Source of the DNA: Bacteroidota bacterium
GTDB taxonomy: Bacteria; Bacteroidota; Bacteroidia; 2-12-FULL-35-15
DNA: 64,000 bases
Reading direction: 5' to 3'
Assembly (NCBI GenBank): GCA_025963725.1
Contig: JAOQAE010000002.1
Location: 1,005,221 to 1,069,220 of the forward strand
Below the pieces are notes generated by a model. It saw only the letters and a list, made by a program, of their open reading frames with translations, did no database searches and was not told the origin of the DNA. Shown piece after piece: positions 52,611 through 61,705 of this stretch. Every line of letters starts with the position of its first letter. The first letter of the stretch is position 1. Position numbers and translations under genes: made by a program.

Positions 52611-53418
52611 CATCCGGATCATCTGGGCCTGTTGTATCGTTAGGAACTTTGTTTTTATCAGTTGAAAGGAAGAGGTCGATTGCCGCTCCCATATTGATCG
52701 AGGTTTCTTTTCCGCAAGACGGCGTTTGCCTGTACACCCTTGCGCCTATCGTATCTTTAGGGTTATCAAACATTACGGAGCCAAGGCTGAGCGAGCTTTC
52801 AGCAAGCCTTTCCATCGCTTCTTTTCTTGTGAGCCCGCGCAGGCAGGGAATTCCCACTTCCTCATCGCTTAAGCCCTTCCCTACCACCAGCTCGATCACC
52901 GTGCCTTTTTCAATAATTTCTCCCGGCGCTATTTTCTTCCCTTTCACCAATTGTTCAAGCACGCAATTGGCGCACTGGTCGGCAACATACCGAGGCTTCG
53001 CCATTTTTAACCCGTAGCTCGCGATCATAGAGGCTGCCTGGCGCAGGGAACGGTCGACCAGCTTCGGCATCTGGATGCTTGGCGGCAGCAGCGAGGTCAC
53101 ATATAAAAAGATGATCCTGTTCTCTTTCACCTTTGCCCCCGGCTCCGGCTCCTGCTTCACAACAGTGCCTTTTTCCGCTTTAACATCGTAAACGGAATCG
53201 ATCACGAGGTACCGCACATTCTTATCGCTTACGAATTTATCGAGGTCGGCCAGCTTCACATTCATGAAATTGGGCACATCGATGGATTCACCATGATGCG
53301 TGGATGATCTCAGCCAGGACAATAAGATCCAGAACAACAAAAAGAATGAAACCAGGTAAATAGCAAGATGAATTAAAAATCGCCTGCTTTTTACAAATTG
53401 AAAAATACCTTTGAACAT
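52603..53418 (-). CDS. PASTA-domain membrane protein
   Basis: A 271-residue protein with one membrane segment (about 15-36) and three extracytoplasmic PASTA domains (about 42-107, 112-182 and 186-255). Each carries a P-D/P-N-F type entry and a G-T-V-x-K-Q-E-P-x-P-G element (first copy at about 79-90). PASTA domains bind peptidoglycan fragments or muropeptides. There is no kinase domain, unlike the Firmicute PASTA kinases. It follows the D-Ala-D-Ala ligase and overlaps the secreted protein by 8 bp. Likely cell-wall sensing or anchoring. Confidence 0.88.
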   Translation of the reverse strand: MFKGIFQFVKSRRFLIHLAIYLVSFFLLFWILLSWLRSSTHHGESIDVPNFMNVKLADLDKFVSDKNVRYLVIDSVYDVKAEKGTVVKQEPEPGAKVKENRIIFLYVTSLLPPSIQMPKLVDRSLRQAASMIASYGLKMAKPRYVADQCANCVLEQLVKGKKIAPGEIIEKGTVIELVVGKGLSDEEVGIPCLRGLTRKEAMERLAESSLSLGSVMFDNPKDTIGARVYRQTPSCGKETSINMGAAIDLFLSTDKNKVPNDTTGPDDPDDE

Positions 53419-53555
53419 AAATATCCTGCTTCGAAATAGTCTACGAATGTACGAATTTTATGGGAACGGGGAAAGGGGCAGGCAGGGGCATCAGGCAACC
53501 ATTGATGAGCGTGGCCGTCTTGGGCAATTTTTGCATAGCTGTGTAACAACAGGCC

Positions 53556-53618
53556 GCTCCTATGGAGCTTGTTTGATGATTACGGAATTTGTTATAAACA
53601 GGTGGCTCCGACGGAGCC
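53556..53618. repeat. pair of GCTCC-n-GGAGC palindromes
   Basis: GCTCCTATGGAGC (53556-53568) and GGCTCCGACGGAGCC (53604-53618), both preceded by AACAGG and a dinucleotide, as in the array near 40159. They lie in the 210-bp gap between the PASTA and ligase genes. Confidence 0.7.
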
Positions 53619-53628
53619 GGATCAGAAT

Positions 53629-56361
53629 TTACACATTGCCCCCTCTCACCTGGAGAGGGGATAAAGGGGTGAGGTCCCTTTTTTTAAATCCGAACTCAAG
53701 GATCCTGTCAATAAAATCATAGGGCTTGTACCCGTTGATCGCCGTTTGGTGAAAAATGCAGGTTGCAGGCGTCATTCCCGGGAGCGAGTTCACTTCAATG
53801 AAGACCACTTCCACTCTATCCGGGTTGTAGATCCTTACAAACGCATCGATCCGGCAGTAGCCGTTCACGTTGAGCACTTTTGCAGCGGCACCAAGCGTTT
53901 CCTTTACTTTCGCGGAGATCTTCTGGCGCTCCTGATCATTTGTGGAATACCTTGCAGGCGTGATATTCTGGCCCTGCCCGGCAAGGAATTTCTCTTCCAG
54001 CGAAAGCACTTCCCCTTCGCTTAATGCTTCTGAAGCTTCAAACACTTCATACTGCACATCGCCATTCTTATCGTATGTGGTGAGCATTCCGCCCGTGATC
54101 TCAAGGAAATGCGCTGCATCCCTTTTACTGATCAGCTCTTCCACGAGAATAACTTTTTTCTGCGGGAATTCTTCTTTGTCTTTAATGTGCAATAGCTGCG
54201 CAGCGCTTTTGTCGAGCGCTTCCTGCTTCCGGAAGATCAGCGTTGCAAAAGCCTCGAACTCTTCCGCCGTTTTCACCTTTCGCACCGCGGAGCTGCAGCC
54301 GTCGTCAACGGGCTTTGCGATAAACGGATAATGGATCTTTTCCTTCAGCGTGCCCAGCACTTTTGCCTTATCTGCATTCCAGTCCTCCTCGGTCACCAGC
54401 AAATGCTCTGCGACTAAAAAACCGTTCTGCTGCAGCAATTCGTTTGTGCGGTATTTATCGATCGTGATCTGCGAGCTTTCCACTCCCGAGCCATTGTAAG
54501 GCAGTCCCACTTTTTCAAGCTGCGCCTGTACCGCGCCATCTTCGCCCGGGCGGCCGTGCAGCGCTATGAACACGCATTCCACAGTTTTTGCAAGCTCTTC
54601 GTATGTAAGGCGCTTCGGCTTTGCAAGGCTGTCGGCACTCGAATATTTTGTAGTGATCTCCGCGCATTCGGAAATGATCTGCTGCACCATTTCATGGATC
54701 TTATAATGCTCTATTTTTTCGCGGATGTCGTCGGCATTATCCTTCAGCAAAATGTTTACCGGGATCTGGTACATGATGTGCTCATCGGCGCTGCCCGTAA
54801 GGAACACAGGGATTGGTTCGTACTTCGCCGAGGAGGCCAGCTTCTCATAAATATTGCGCCCGCTTTCCACGGAAATGTGGCGCTCGGAAGAATAGCCCCC
54901 GAGGATCACAGCAACCTTTATCTTCTTCGTGTTGGCCGCTTTATCCTGCTTGATCGCATCATCCAGCCTGCTGAGCAATGCATCGAACATTCCGCTGTTC
55001 CTGCTACCCAGGATGCGCTGCGCAAGCGAGGTGCGGATAATGTAAGTTAAGAACTGCGAAGGGTTCAGCCCGATCTCCGCCGCCTGGTGAAAGAAGAACG
55101 AGGAAGGCATCATTCCCGAAGTGGTGTTCGGGTCGTTCAGAAATATTTTTCCATCCGTTGAAAGAAAGCCGTCGATGCGTGCATACACATCGAAGCTCAA
55201 TGCATGGAACAATTTTTCACATTCCTTGCGGATCGCCTGGATCTGCTCGTTCGGCAGGTCTATCGGCGTGATCTTGCGTGATAATCCCGGCAGGTATTTG
55301 GAGCGGTAATCAAATAATTCTTTTCCTTTTCTTATTTCTGTCGGCGGCAGGGCTATCGGCTTTCCGTGCTCATCCTGTGCTACAATGCAGGAAAACTCCT
55401 TGCCTTCAATGAAGCCTTCTATCAGCACTTTGCTTTCACCATCGAGCGCGGCAAGCACAGCGCCTTCTTTTTCGGATGCAAATAATTTATCGAGGTTAGC
55501 GATGAGATCGGCAGGATGATACACTTTCTGAACGCCTTCCGCGGAGCTCCACACGGTGAGCGGCATTCCGATCCCCTCGCGGATGTCGGCAAGCGTGCGT
55601 ACAAAGCTGTTCTTCTGCTCTGCGCTTAAGCCATTCCACTCCGCAGCATCCACCCATTTTGTAAAAAGGGCTTTCTCGATGGCTTCCATGAATTTGAAAT
55701 TATCCGCTTCATGCAGGATGCTCACGCCTATGGAAGAGCCTTGGTTGGCGGGCTTTATCACCAGCGGAAAACCGATCTCCGTTTTTGCGCGCTCAAATGC
55801 ATTTTTGCAGTTTCCATTAATATAGCTGTCTCGCTCAACAGTAAAAAACTTCGGGCTGTTAAAGCCTGCATTCACCATGAGTTGCTTCTGCACGCTCTTG
55901 TCGATCCCGATGGCTGAAGGCAGTACCCCGGAGCCGGAATAAGGGATCCCGAGGTATTCGAACAAGCCCTGGATCTTTCCGTCTTCGCCGAAAGGCCCGT
56001 GCAGGCAGAGAAAAGCGAAATCGAAATGCTGCTTCAGATCACCCGCCTCTATCTTTTTCCCGATCTTATTGATCATTGCCAGCTGCTGCTCAGCGCTCAC
56101 TTCGCCAGTTTGCTCGGCGTATACCTGGAAGTCGCCTTCCTTTGCAGGGATGAATTCAGCCGGCGGATAAAAATCGCGGATGCTGCCTTTGTAAACGAAT
56201 TCCCAGTTGAGCAGCACAAAATTCCCGAAGCTGTCAACAAACACCGGCACTGCTTCAAACAGCGATTTATTGAGGTTATCATAAACGGTTCTTCCGCCTG
56301 CGAATGAGATCTCGCGTTCCTTTGAAAAACCTCCGAAAATGATGCCTGTCCTGATCTTCAT
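53629..56361 (-). CDS. ddl: tandem D-alanine--D-alanine ligase fusion
   Basis: A 910-residue protein made of two complete Ddl/ATP-grasp units. Unit one (about 1-465) has GGFSKEREISF, GPFGEDGKIQGLFEYLGIPY, GSGVLPSAIGIDK and NDPNTTSGMMPSS. Unit two (about 480-910) has GGYSSERHISVESG, GRPGEDGAVQAQLE and EVNSLPGMTPATCIFHQ. Both keep the N-terminal serine/glutamate loop and the final Asn of the metal site; unit one has Asp where unit two has the canonical Glu. Ddl joins two D-alanines for peptidoglycan. This is roughly three times the usual length of about 310 residues. It begins the ddl, PASTA, secreted protein, rluD run. Confidence 0.85.
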   Translation of the reverse strand: MKIRTGIIFGGFSKEREISFAGGRTVYDNLNKSLFEAVPVFVDSFGNFVLLNWEFVYKGSIRDFYPPAEFIPAKEGDFQVYAEQTGEVSAEQQLAMINKIGKKIEAGDLKQHFDFAFLCLHGPFGEDGKIQGLFEYLGIPYSGSGVLPSAIGIDKSVQKQLMVNAGFNSPKFFTVERDSYINGNCKNAFERAKTEIGFPLVIKPANQGSSIGVSILHEADNFKFMEAIEKALFTKWVDAAEWNGLSAEQKNSFVRTLADIREGIGMPLTVWSSAEGVQKVYHPADLIANLDKLFASEKEGAVLAALDGESKVLIEGFIEGKEFSCIVAQDEHGKPIALPPTEIRKGKELFDYRSKYLPGLSRKITPIDLPNEQIQAIRKECEKLFHALSFDVYARIDGFLSTDGKIFLNDPNTTSGMMPSSFFFHQAAEIGLNPSQFLTYIIRTSLAQRILGSRNSGMFDALLSRLDDAIKQDKAANTKKIKVAVILGGYSSERHISVESGRNIYEKLASSAKYEPIPVFLTGSADEHIMYQIPVNILLKDNADDIREKIEHYKIHEMVQQIISECAEITTKYSSADSLAKPKRLTYEELAKTVECVFIALHGRPGEDGAVQAQLEKVGLPYNGSGVESSQITIDKYRTNELLQQNGFLVAEHLLVTEEDWNADKAKVLGTLKEKIHYPFIAKPVDDGCSSAVRKVKTAEEFEAFATLIFRKQEALDKSAAQLLHIKDKEEFPQKKVILVEELISKRDAAHFLEITGGMLTTYDKNGDVQYEVFEASEALSEGEVLSLEEKFLAGQGQNITPARYSTNDQERQKISAKVKETLGAAAKVLNVNGYCRIDAFVRIYNPDRVEVVFIEVNSLPGMTPATCIFHQTAINGYKPYDFIDRILEFGFKKRDLTPLSPLQVRGGNV

Positions 56362-56520
56362 AATGATTTCTATAAAATTGTTCTATGCCTTGTAACGCTG
56401 AAGATCCCTGCGAGGGTTATTTAGCCGCAGATTCACAGATGCTTCATGTAATTTCCGCAGATTGGCCGCTTCGCGACCGGATTCAACGTAGTACAAATTT
56501 AACTGTAAGGAAGGGTTATT

Positions 56521-57099
56521 TCAGTGCAGCTGCTTTAAGTATTCAACAAGTTTATTAACTGCGAGAGCGCGGTGGGAGATCTTGTTCTTTTCTTCCAGCC
56601 CCATCTCGGCAAACGACCGTGTATGGCCATCGGGCTGAAAGATGGGATCATAGCCAAAGCCTTTGCCGCCACGCTTTTCGTGCAGGATCACGCCATTCAC
56701 AAGGCCTTCGAACTGCCGCTCTTTACCATCGATCACCAGTGAGACCACCGTTTTAAAACGCGCCTTCCTGTTGCTGATCCCGTTCAGCTCTGCAAGGATC
56801 TTATCCATGTTAAGGCCTGCATTCTTCTCTTCGCCCGCATATCGCGCCGAATACACTCCCGGCCGGCCATCCAGCGCCTCTACCTCCAGCCCGGTATCGT
56901 CGGCAAAGCAATTGTGCCCGTACTTTTCATACACATAAAATGCTTTTTGGGAAGCATTCCCTTCAATGGTTGGCTGTGTTTCGGGGATCTCTTCGATACA
57001 GTTAATATCTTTCAATCCCAGGAGCCTAACAATCGGCGGCACCAATTGTTGGATCTCCGCTACTTTATTCGAATTGCCGGTGGCAAAAACTAATTCCAT
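56521..57099 (-). CDS. rdgB: RdgB/HAM1 non-canonical purine NTP pyrophosphatase
   Basis: A 192-residue enzyme that hydrolyses dITP, dXTP and ITP to monophosphates, keeping them out of DNA and RNA. Visible signatures are V-F-A-T-G-N-S-N-K at the N-terminus, FADDTGLEVEALDGRPGVYSARYAG in the middle, and GKGFGYDPIFQPDG, with NKISHRALA near the end. Length is typical. It is divergent from the nonulosonic acid operon. A 159-bp gap after it, with repeat fragments, separates it from ddl. Confidence 0.95.
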   Translation of the reverse strand: MELVFATGNSNKVAEIQQLVPPIVRLLGLKDINCIEEIPETQPTIEGNASQKAFYVYEKYGHNCFADDTGLEVEALDGRPGVYSARYAGEEKNAGLNMDKILAELNGISNRKARFKTVVSLVIDGKERQFEGLVNGVILHEKRGGKGFGYDPIFQPDGHTRSFAEMGLEEKNKISHRALAVNKLVEYLKQLH

Positions 57100-57135
57100 G
57101 CTGTGTTTTTTTTAATATGGTAAGCCTTCATTTCC

Positions 57136-57168
57136 TTGTCCAATATTAGCTAAAAATTGCTATTTTTG
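57136..57168 (+). promoter_or_regulatory. promoter of the nonulosonic acid operon, TTG and TATTTTTG
   Basis: TTG at 57136-57138 and TATTTTTG at 57161-57168 are 22 bp apart, in the range for Bacteroidota promoters. The neuB ATG follows 45 bp later. All genes to the end of the window follow on the same strand without comparable promoters, so one transcript is likely. Confidence 0.7.
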
Positions 57169-57213
57169 AGCCTGTCCCGGAGTTAAATTTACGGGCTTCC
57201 TAAGTTTTACACT

Positions 57214-58221
57214 ATGATCCGGATTATAGCAGAAGCAGGCGTGAACCATAACGGGGACATGCAGATTGCCAAACAGCTGATCGATGTCGCCTCTGAAGCA
57301 GGTGCGGATTATGTAAAATTCCAGACCTTTATCGCATCGCAGCTCGTGAGCGCCGATGCCCCTAAAGCGGCATACCAGCGGGAAGACAATACCGGCGGCA
57401 ACCAGCTGGAAATGCTACAAAAGCTTGAGCTGAGCAGGGAGCAGCACATTGAGCTTGCTGAACACTGCCGGAAGAAAAACATTCATTTTTTATCTACCGC
57501 ATTCGACCTTGAAAGCATTGGCCTGCTTACGGAACTCGGCATTACGCTGTTCAAGGTCCCATCCGGCGAGATCACCAATCTTCCCTACTTAAAAAAGATC
57601 GGCAGCCTTGGAAAGGACGTGATCCTTTCCACCGGCATGTGCGTGATGGAAGAGATCACGGAAGCCATATCCGTATTGGTAAAAGCAGGTACCAACCGGG
57701 AGAACATCACCGTATTGCACTGCACCACCGACTACCCTACAAAAATGCAGGATGTGAACCTCAAAGCGATGCTCAGCATCCGTGAGCAGCTGGATGTGAA
57801 CATCGGCTATTCCGACCACACGCTGGGCATTGAGGTGCCTGTAGCTGCCGCTGCGCTGGGCGCACAGGTCATTGAAAAACATTTTACGCTCGACAGGGCT
57901 TTGCCCGGCCCCGACCACAAAGCCTCTCTCGAACCCGCTGAATTAAAGAACATGGTGACAGCCATCCGCAATATTGAAGAAGCGCTTGGAAGCGGTGCAA
58001 AACAGCCCACAGCCACCGAATTAGAAAACCGTATGGTAGCACGGAAAAGCATTCATGTTGCAAAGGCCCTTCCCCGGGGGCACGTGATCACTGAAGCTGA
58101 CCTGGCGATGAAACGCCCGGGAACAGGGATCTCGCCAATGCTGCTGGAAAATATTCTCGGTAAAAGAACGCGTTCAGAGCTTAGCGCAGGCCACCTGTTA
58201 AGATGGGAGGAGCTGGAATGA
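57214..58221 (+). CDS. neuB: N-acetylneuraminate/legionaminate synthase
   Basis: A 335-residue enzyme joining phosphoenolpyruvate and a six-carbon amino sugar to make a nonulosonic acid. The N-terminal TIM barrel (about 1-255) shows IIAEAGVNHNGD, D-Y-V-K-F-Q-T-F and GYSDHTLGIEVPVAAAALGAQVIEKHFTLDR. The C-terminal SAF (antifreeze-like) domain (about 275-335) contributes to the active site. Motif comparison alone cannot tell sialic from legionaminic acid; the neighbouring LegB/LegC-like genes favour legionaminate (LegI). The stop overlaps the next ATG by 4 bp (ATGA). Confidence 0.93.
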   Translation: MIRIIAEAGVNHNGDMQIAKQLIDVASEAGADYVKFQTFIASQLVSADAPKAAYQREDNTGGNQLEMLQKLELSREQHIELAEHCRKKNIHFLSTAFDLESIGLLTELGITLFKVPSGEITNLPYLKKIGSLGKDVILSTGMCVMEEITEAISVLVKAGTNRENITVLHCTTDYPTKMQDVNLKAMLSIREQLDVNIGYSDHTLGIEVPVAAAALGAQVIEKHFTLDRALPGPDHKASLEPAELKNMVTAIRNIEEALGSGAKQPTATELENRMVARKSIHVAKALPRGHVITEADLAMKRPGTGISPMLLENILGKRTRSELSAGHLLRWEELE

Positions 58222-59318
58222 GGATCACCGTATTAACCAGCTCCCGCGCCGATTACAGCATTTATCTCCCTTTGCTGAAAAAGCTGAAGGCAGACAATTA
58301 TTTTGAGCTGCGGATCATCGCATTCGGCACTCATCTTTCACACCGGCACGGCTATACCCTGAATGCCATTCTCAACGACGGCTTTGAGGTGGTGCACCGC
58401 GTGATCACCCTTCCCAAAGGCGATACCCCAAAGATGATCGCAGAAGCTATGGCATCCGCCACCGCTGAGTTTGCAGAGATCTGGGAAACCGAAAAAGCGC
58501 TTACCGACCTGGTGTTTTGCCTCGGCGACCGCTATGAGATGTTTGCCGCCGTTGCCGCTTCCGTTCCTTTCACGATCCCTGTCGCGCACCTGCATGGCGG
58601 GGAAACAACACTTGGCGCGATCGATAATTCGTTCCGGCATGCCATCACTGCCATGTCGCGCTACCATTTTGTATCCACTGCAAAGAGCGCTGAGCGGGTT
58701 GCACAGATCACCGGCAGCACAGAGCATATTTATCACGTAGGAGCCATGAGCCTCGACAACCTGCGGGAGATCACGCTGCTTTCAAAAGAAGAATTCAAAG
58801 AACGGTTTTCCATCTTTCCGGAAAATCCTATCCTCGTCACCTTTCATCCTGAAACCATTTCCTTTTCAAAAAATGAGCTGTATGTGAAAGAGCTGATCGC
58901 TGCGCTCGAAGGGATCGATCAGCAGGTCATCATCACCATGCCGAATGCGGATACCGGGAATGAGCAGATCCGGAAGGCATTAGAGGACTTTGCCGGCCGG
59001 AAGGAAAATGTGCATGCCGTTGAATCGCTCGGAACACAGGGTTATTTTTCCTGCATTGCGCAGAGTGCTTTTTTACTTGGAAATTCCTCGAGCGGGATCA
59101 TTGAGGCCGCCTCCTTCGGGAAATATGTGATCAACCTCGGAAGCCGCCAGGAAGGCCGTGAAGCCGGAGAGAACGTGCTCCACCGCGCTTTTGAAAAAGA
59201 CGCGATCCTCGAAGCTATCCGGCAGATCGGCACACTGCCGCCGCTAAAAAAAGAAAACCTTTATGGCGATGGCCGGACGAGTGAAAAAATCGTAAGCATA
59301 TTAAAAACAATTGGCTAA
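58218..59318 (+). CDS. neuC: hydrolysing NDP-sugar 2-epimerase, NeuC/LegG-like
   Basis: A 366-residue GT-B fold enzyme of the hydrolysing UDP-GlcNAc 2-epimerase family. The ATG at 58218 is set by the ATGA overlap with neuB. ITVLTSSRADYSI begins the fold, with LVFCLGDRYEMFAA, H-L-H-G-G-E-T-T-L-G-A-I-D and H-P-E-T following, and GNSSSGIIEA near the end. It frees a 2-epimerised amino sugar by hydrolysing the nucleotide. In a legionaminate pathway it would act on the GDP- or UDP-linked 2,4-diamino-2,4,6-trideoxy sugar (LegG). It overlaps the start of neuD. Confidence 0.92.
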   Translation: MRITVLTSSRADYSIYLPLLKKLKADNYFELRIIAFGTHLSHRHGYTLNAILNDGFEVVHRVITLPKGDTPKMIAEAMASATAEFAEIWETEKALTDLVFCLGDRYEMFAAVAASVPFTIPVAHLHGGETTLGAIDNSFRHAITAMSRYHFVSTAKSAERVAQITGSTEHIYHVGAMSLDNLREITLLSKEEFKERFSIFPENPILVTFHPETISFSKNELYVKELIAALEGIDQQVIITMPNADTGNEQIRKALEDFAGRKENVHAVESLGTQGYFSCIAQSAFLLGNSSSGIIEAASFGKYVINLGSRQEGREAGENVLHRAFEKDAILEAIRQIGTLPPLKKENLYGDGRTSEKIVSILKTIG

Positions 59319-59328
59319 ATTTGAGAGG

Positions 59329-59955
59329 GTGAAACAGGACAAAAATATTGTATTGATAGGTTATTCCGGGCATTCATTCGTGGTGCTGGAAACTTTCCGC
59401 GCCATGGGAAGAACCGTTTCTGCATACTGCGACCTTTCTGAAAAAGAGTATAACCCTTATAACCTCGGCTACGCCGGCAATGAAACGGAAGCCGGAGTGA
59501 TCGAACAGCTGAAGGCTGCAGACTGCTTTGTTTCCATTGGCGATAACCAATTGAGAAGGAAAGGCTACGAAAAGGCACGCGGCGCTTCCCTCTCCATCAT
59601 AAACGCCGTTCATCCATCCGCGATCATCTCCGAAACCGCAGGCCTGGGGAATGGAGTAATGGTGGCTGCAGGTGTGATCATCAATGCGCAAAGCAGGATC
59701 GGGAATGCCGTGATCTGCAATACAGGCTGCATCATTGAGCATGAATGCCGGATCGCAGACTTCGTGCACATTGCACCGGGCGCAGTGCTCTGCGGAAATG
59801 TATCTGTCGGTGAAGGAAGCTTTGTCGGCGCCAATTCAGTGATCAGGCAGGGGATCACCATCGGGAAAAATGTGATCATCGGTGCGGGCACAGTGATCAC
59901 GAAAGACATTGCAGACGGAGCTAAAATAGCGGGGAACCCGCCACGCATGCTGTAA
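59329..59955 (+). CDS. neuD: NeuD/LegH-like acetyltransferase with non-ATG start
   Basis: About 208 residues. There is no ATG: either GTG at 59329 (chosen, because the protein then begins just before the conserved KNIVLIGYSGHS) or TTG at 59311, which would overlap neuC by 8 bp. The N-terminal Rossmann-like PglD domain is followed by a left-handed beta-helix of hexapeptide repeats (about 95-205; G-N-G-V-M-V-A-A-G-V-I-I, G-N-A-V-I-C). It acetylates an amino sugar using acetyl-CoA; the LegH/PglD role in a diamino-sugar route is the likely one. Confidence 0.88.
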   Translation: MKQDKNIVLIGYSGHSFVVLETFRAMGRTVSAYCDLSEKEYNPYNLGYAGNETEAGVIEQLKAADCFVSIGDNQLRRKGYEKARGASLSIINAVHPSAIISETAGLGNGVMVAAGVIINAQSRIGNAVICNTGCIIEHECRIADFVHIAPGAVLCGNVSVGEGSFVGANSVIRQGITIGKNVIIGAGTVITKDIADGAKIAGNPPRML

Positions 59956-59965
59956 AACAAAGAGA

Positions 59966-61012
59966 ATGAACGATTTTTCAAACCATATCATCAACCCCAA
60001 CAGCTCCATTCAACAGGCCCTGCAGCAGCTTAACGACCTGTCGGAGAACCTCACGCTTTTTGTTGCGGATGAGAACCGGACACTTTCAGGCACTGTCACC
60101 GACGGCGATATCCGCCGGGGATTCCTTGCGGGCAAACAGCTTGGCGACAAGATCGACAGTGTAATGTTCAGGAACCCGCGCTTCATTCAACAAAGCGGAT
60201 TTTTGCCGGGAGCCATCAGCCAGCTCAGGCAGGATGGCATTTTCGTTGTGCCTATCGTTGATGATGAAAAGCGGATCATCCGCATCATCAACCTGAAGGA
60301 GAAGCGCTCTGTGCTGCCGCTGAATGCGATCTTGATGGCAGGCGGAAAAGGATTAAGATTAAGGCCGCTTACCGACAATCTGCCGAAGCCATTGCTGAAA
60401 GTAGGCAATAAGCCGGTCATTGAACATAACATCGACCGCCTGAATGCGTATGGCATCGAGAATATTGAAATTGCGGTGGGCTACATGGCCGGGAAGATAG
60501 AAGCTTACGTGGGCGACGGCTCCTCAAAAGGCCTGAACATAAAATACATCCGTGAGAATGAGCCTTTGGGAACGATCGGCGCCGTAAAGCTCAGCAGTAT
60601 GGATCATCACTCCTGCATCCTGCTGATGAATGCGGATGTGCTGACCGACATCGACTTTGAAGACCTTTACGAGACGTTCATAAAACAGGATGCCGACATG
60701 ATCGTAGCTTCCATTCCCTATAAGCTGGAAGTTCCTTACGGCGTGCTGGAAGTGGAAGGGGAATTGGTTACAGGGCTGAAGGAAAAACCGACCTACACCT
60801 ATTATTCGAATGCGGGCATCTACATATTCAAAAAAGAATTGCTTGACCTGATCCCGGAAAAAGAATCGTACGATGCAACCGACCTGATGGAAAAGCTGCT
60901 GGCGCTGAAAAAGCGATTGGCATATTACCCGATCCTCGGTTACTGGCTCGACATAGGCAAACCCGACGATTTCAAAAAAGCGCAGGAAGACATCAAACAC
61001 ATTAAGCTGTAA
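59966..61012 (+). CDS. CBS-domain sugar nucleotidyltransferase, PtmE-like
   Basis: A 348-residue protein. Two CBS domains (about 1-115) come first, then a nucleotidyltransferase domain with MAGGKGLRLRPLT and NLPKPLLKVGNKPVIEH (about 118-150), and ILLMNADVLTDIDFE. This architecture is that of PtmE, the glucosamine-1-phosphate guanylyltransferase that supplies the GDP-sugar route to legionaminic acid in Campylobacter. That link is from knowledge of the family and the neighbours. It starts 10 bp after neuD and its stop directly joins neuA (1-bp overlap, TAATG). Confidence 0.9.
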   Translation: MNDFSNHIINPNSSIQQALQQLNDLSENLTLFVADENRTLSGTVTDGDIRRGFLAGKQLGDKIDSVMFRNPRFIQQSGFLPGAISQLRQDGIFVVPIVDDEKRIIRIINLKEKRSVLPLNAILMAGGKGLRLRPLTDNLPKPLLKVGNKPVIEHNIDRLNAYGIENIEIAVGYMAGKIEAYVGDGSSKGLNIKYIRENEPLGTIGAVKLSSMDHHSCILLMNADVLTDIDFEDLYETFIKQDADMIVASIPYKLEVPYGVLEVEGELVTGLKEKPTYTYYSNAGIYIFKKELLDLIPEKESYDATDLMEKLLALKKRLAYYPILGYWLDIGKPDDFKKAQEDIKHIKL

Positions 61013-61704
61013 TGGATAGCTTGTTTCTGATCACCGCCCGCGGAGGCTCAAAAGGGATCCCGGGGAAAAACATAAAGCCGCTGGCCGGAAAGCCATTGAT
61101 CCACTACGCGATCGATGTGGCAAGGAAATGTGCGGCCGATGAATTTATTTGCGTGTCTACCGATGACGAAGCGATCATTGAATGCGTAAAGGAAAAAGGC
61201 CTGACAATACCTTTCAGGCGCCCTGCAAGCCTTGCCGCCGATACGTCGGGATCCTACGAGGTGATCATGCATGCGCTGGAACATTACGCCGCTGCAGGAA
61301 AAAGATTCCGGAACGTGGTGCTGCTGCAGCCGACCTCGCCATTCCGCACTGCCGGGCATGTAAAGGAAGCGATGGCTCTTTATTCGGATGATCTTGACAT
61401 GGTGGTCTCTGTAAAAAAAACGCAGGCAAATCCTTTCTATCTTTATAAGGAAGATGAAAACGGGCTTTTACAAAAGCTTTCGGAAAGCACCTATGAACGG
61501 AGGCAGGATCTTCCCGAAGTGTTTGAGCTGAACGGCGCTGTGTACGTTTTTAATGTGGCCTCGCTGGAAAAGCAGCCCATCAGCGCATTCAAAAAGATAA
61601 AGAAATATGTGATGCCTGAATTGAATTCGGTAGACATTGATGATCCGATAGACTGGGAATGGTCGGAATTTTTAATTGAGAAGAAATTAATCCGCTTGGA
61701 ATAA
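61012..61704 (+). CDS. neuA: CMP-nonulosonic acid synthetase, NeuA/LegF-like
   Basis: A 230-residue cytidylyltransferase that activates the nonulosonic acid with CTP to give the CMP-sugar donor. The nucleotide-binding N-terminus has ITARGGSKGIPGKNIKPLAGKPLI, followed by FICVSTDDEAII, RPASLAADTSGSYEVI, VLLQPTSPFRT and a late NSVDIDDPIDW loop that binds the metal. Length is typical of the short form without an extra phosphatase domain. ATG shares one base with the previous stop; the next gene begins 1 bp later. Confidence 0.94.
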   Translation: MDSLFLITARGGSKGIPGKNIKPLAGKPLIHYAIDVARKCAADEFICVSTDDEAIIECVKEKGLTIPFRRPASLAADTSGSYEVIMHALEHYAAAGKRFRNVVLLQPTSPFRTAGHVKEAMALYSDDLDMVVSVKKTQANPFYLYKEDENGLLQKLSESTYERRQDLPEVFELNGAVYVFNVASLEKQPISAFKKIKKYVMPELNSVDIDDPIDWEWSEFLIEKKLIRLE

Positions 61705-61705
61705 T

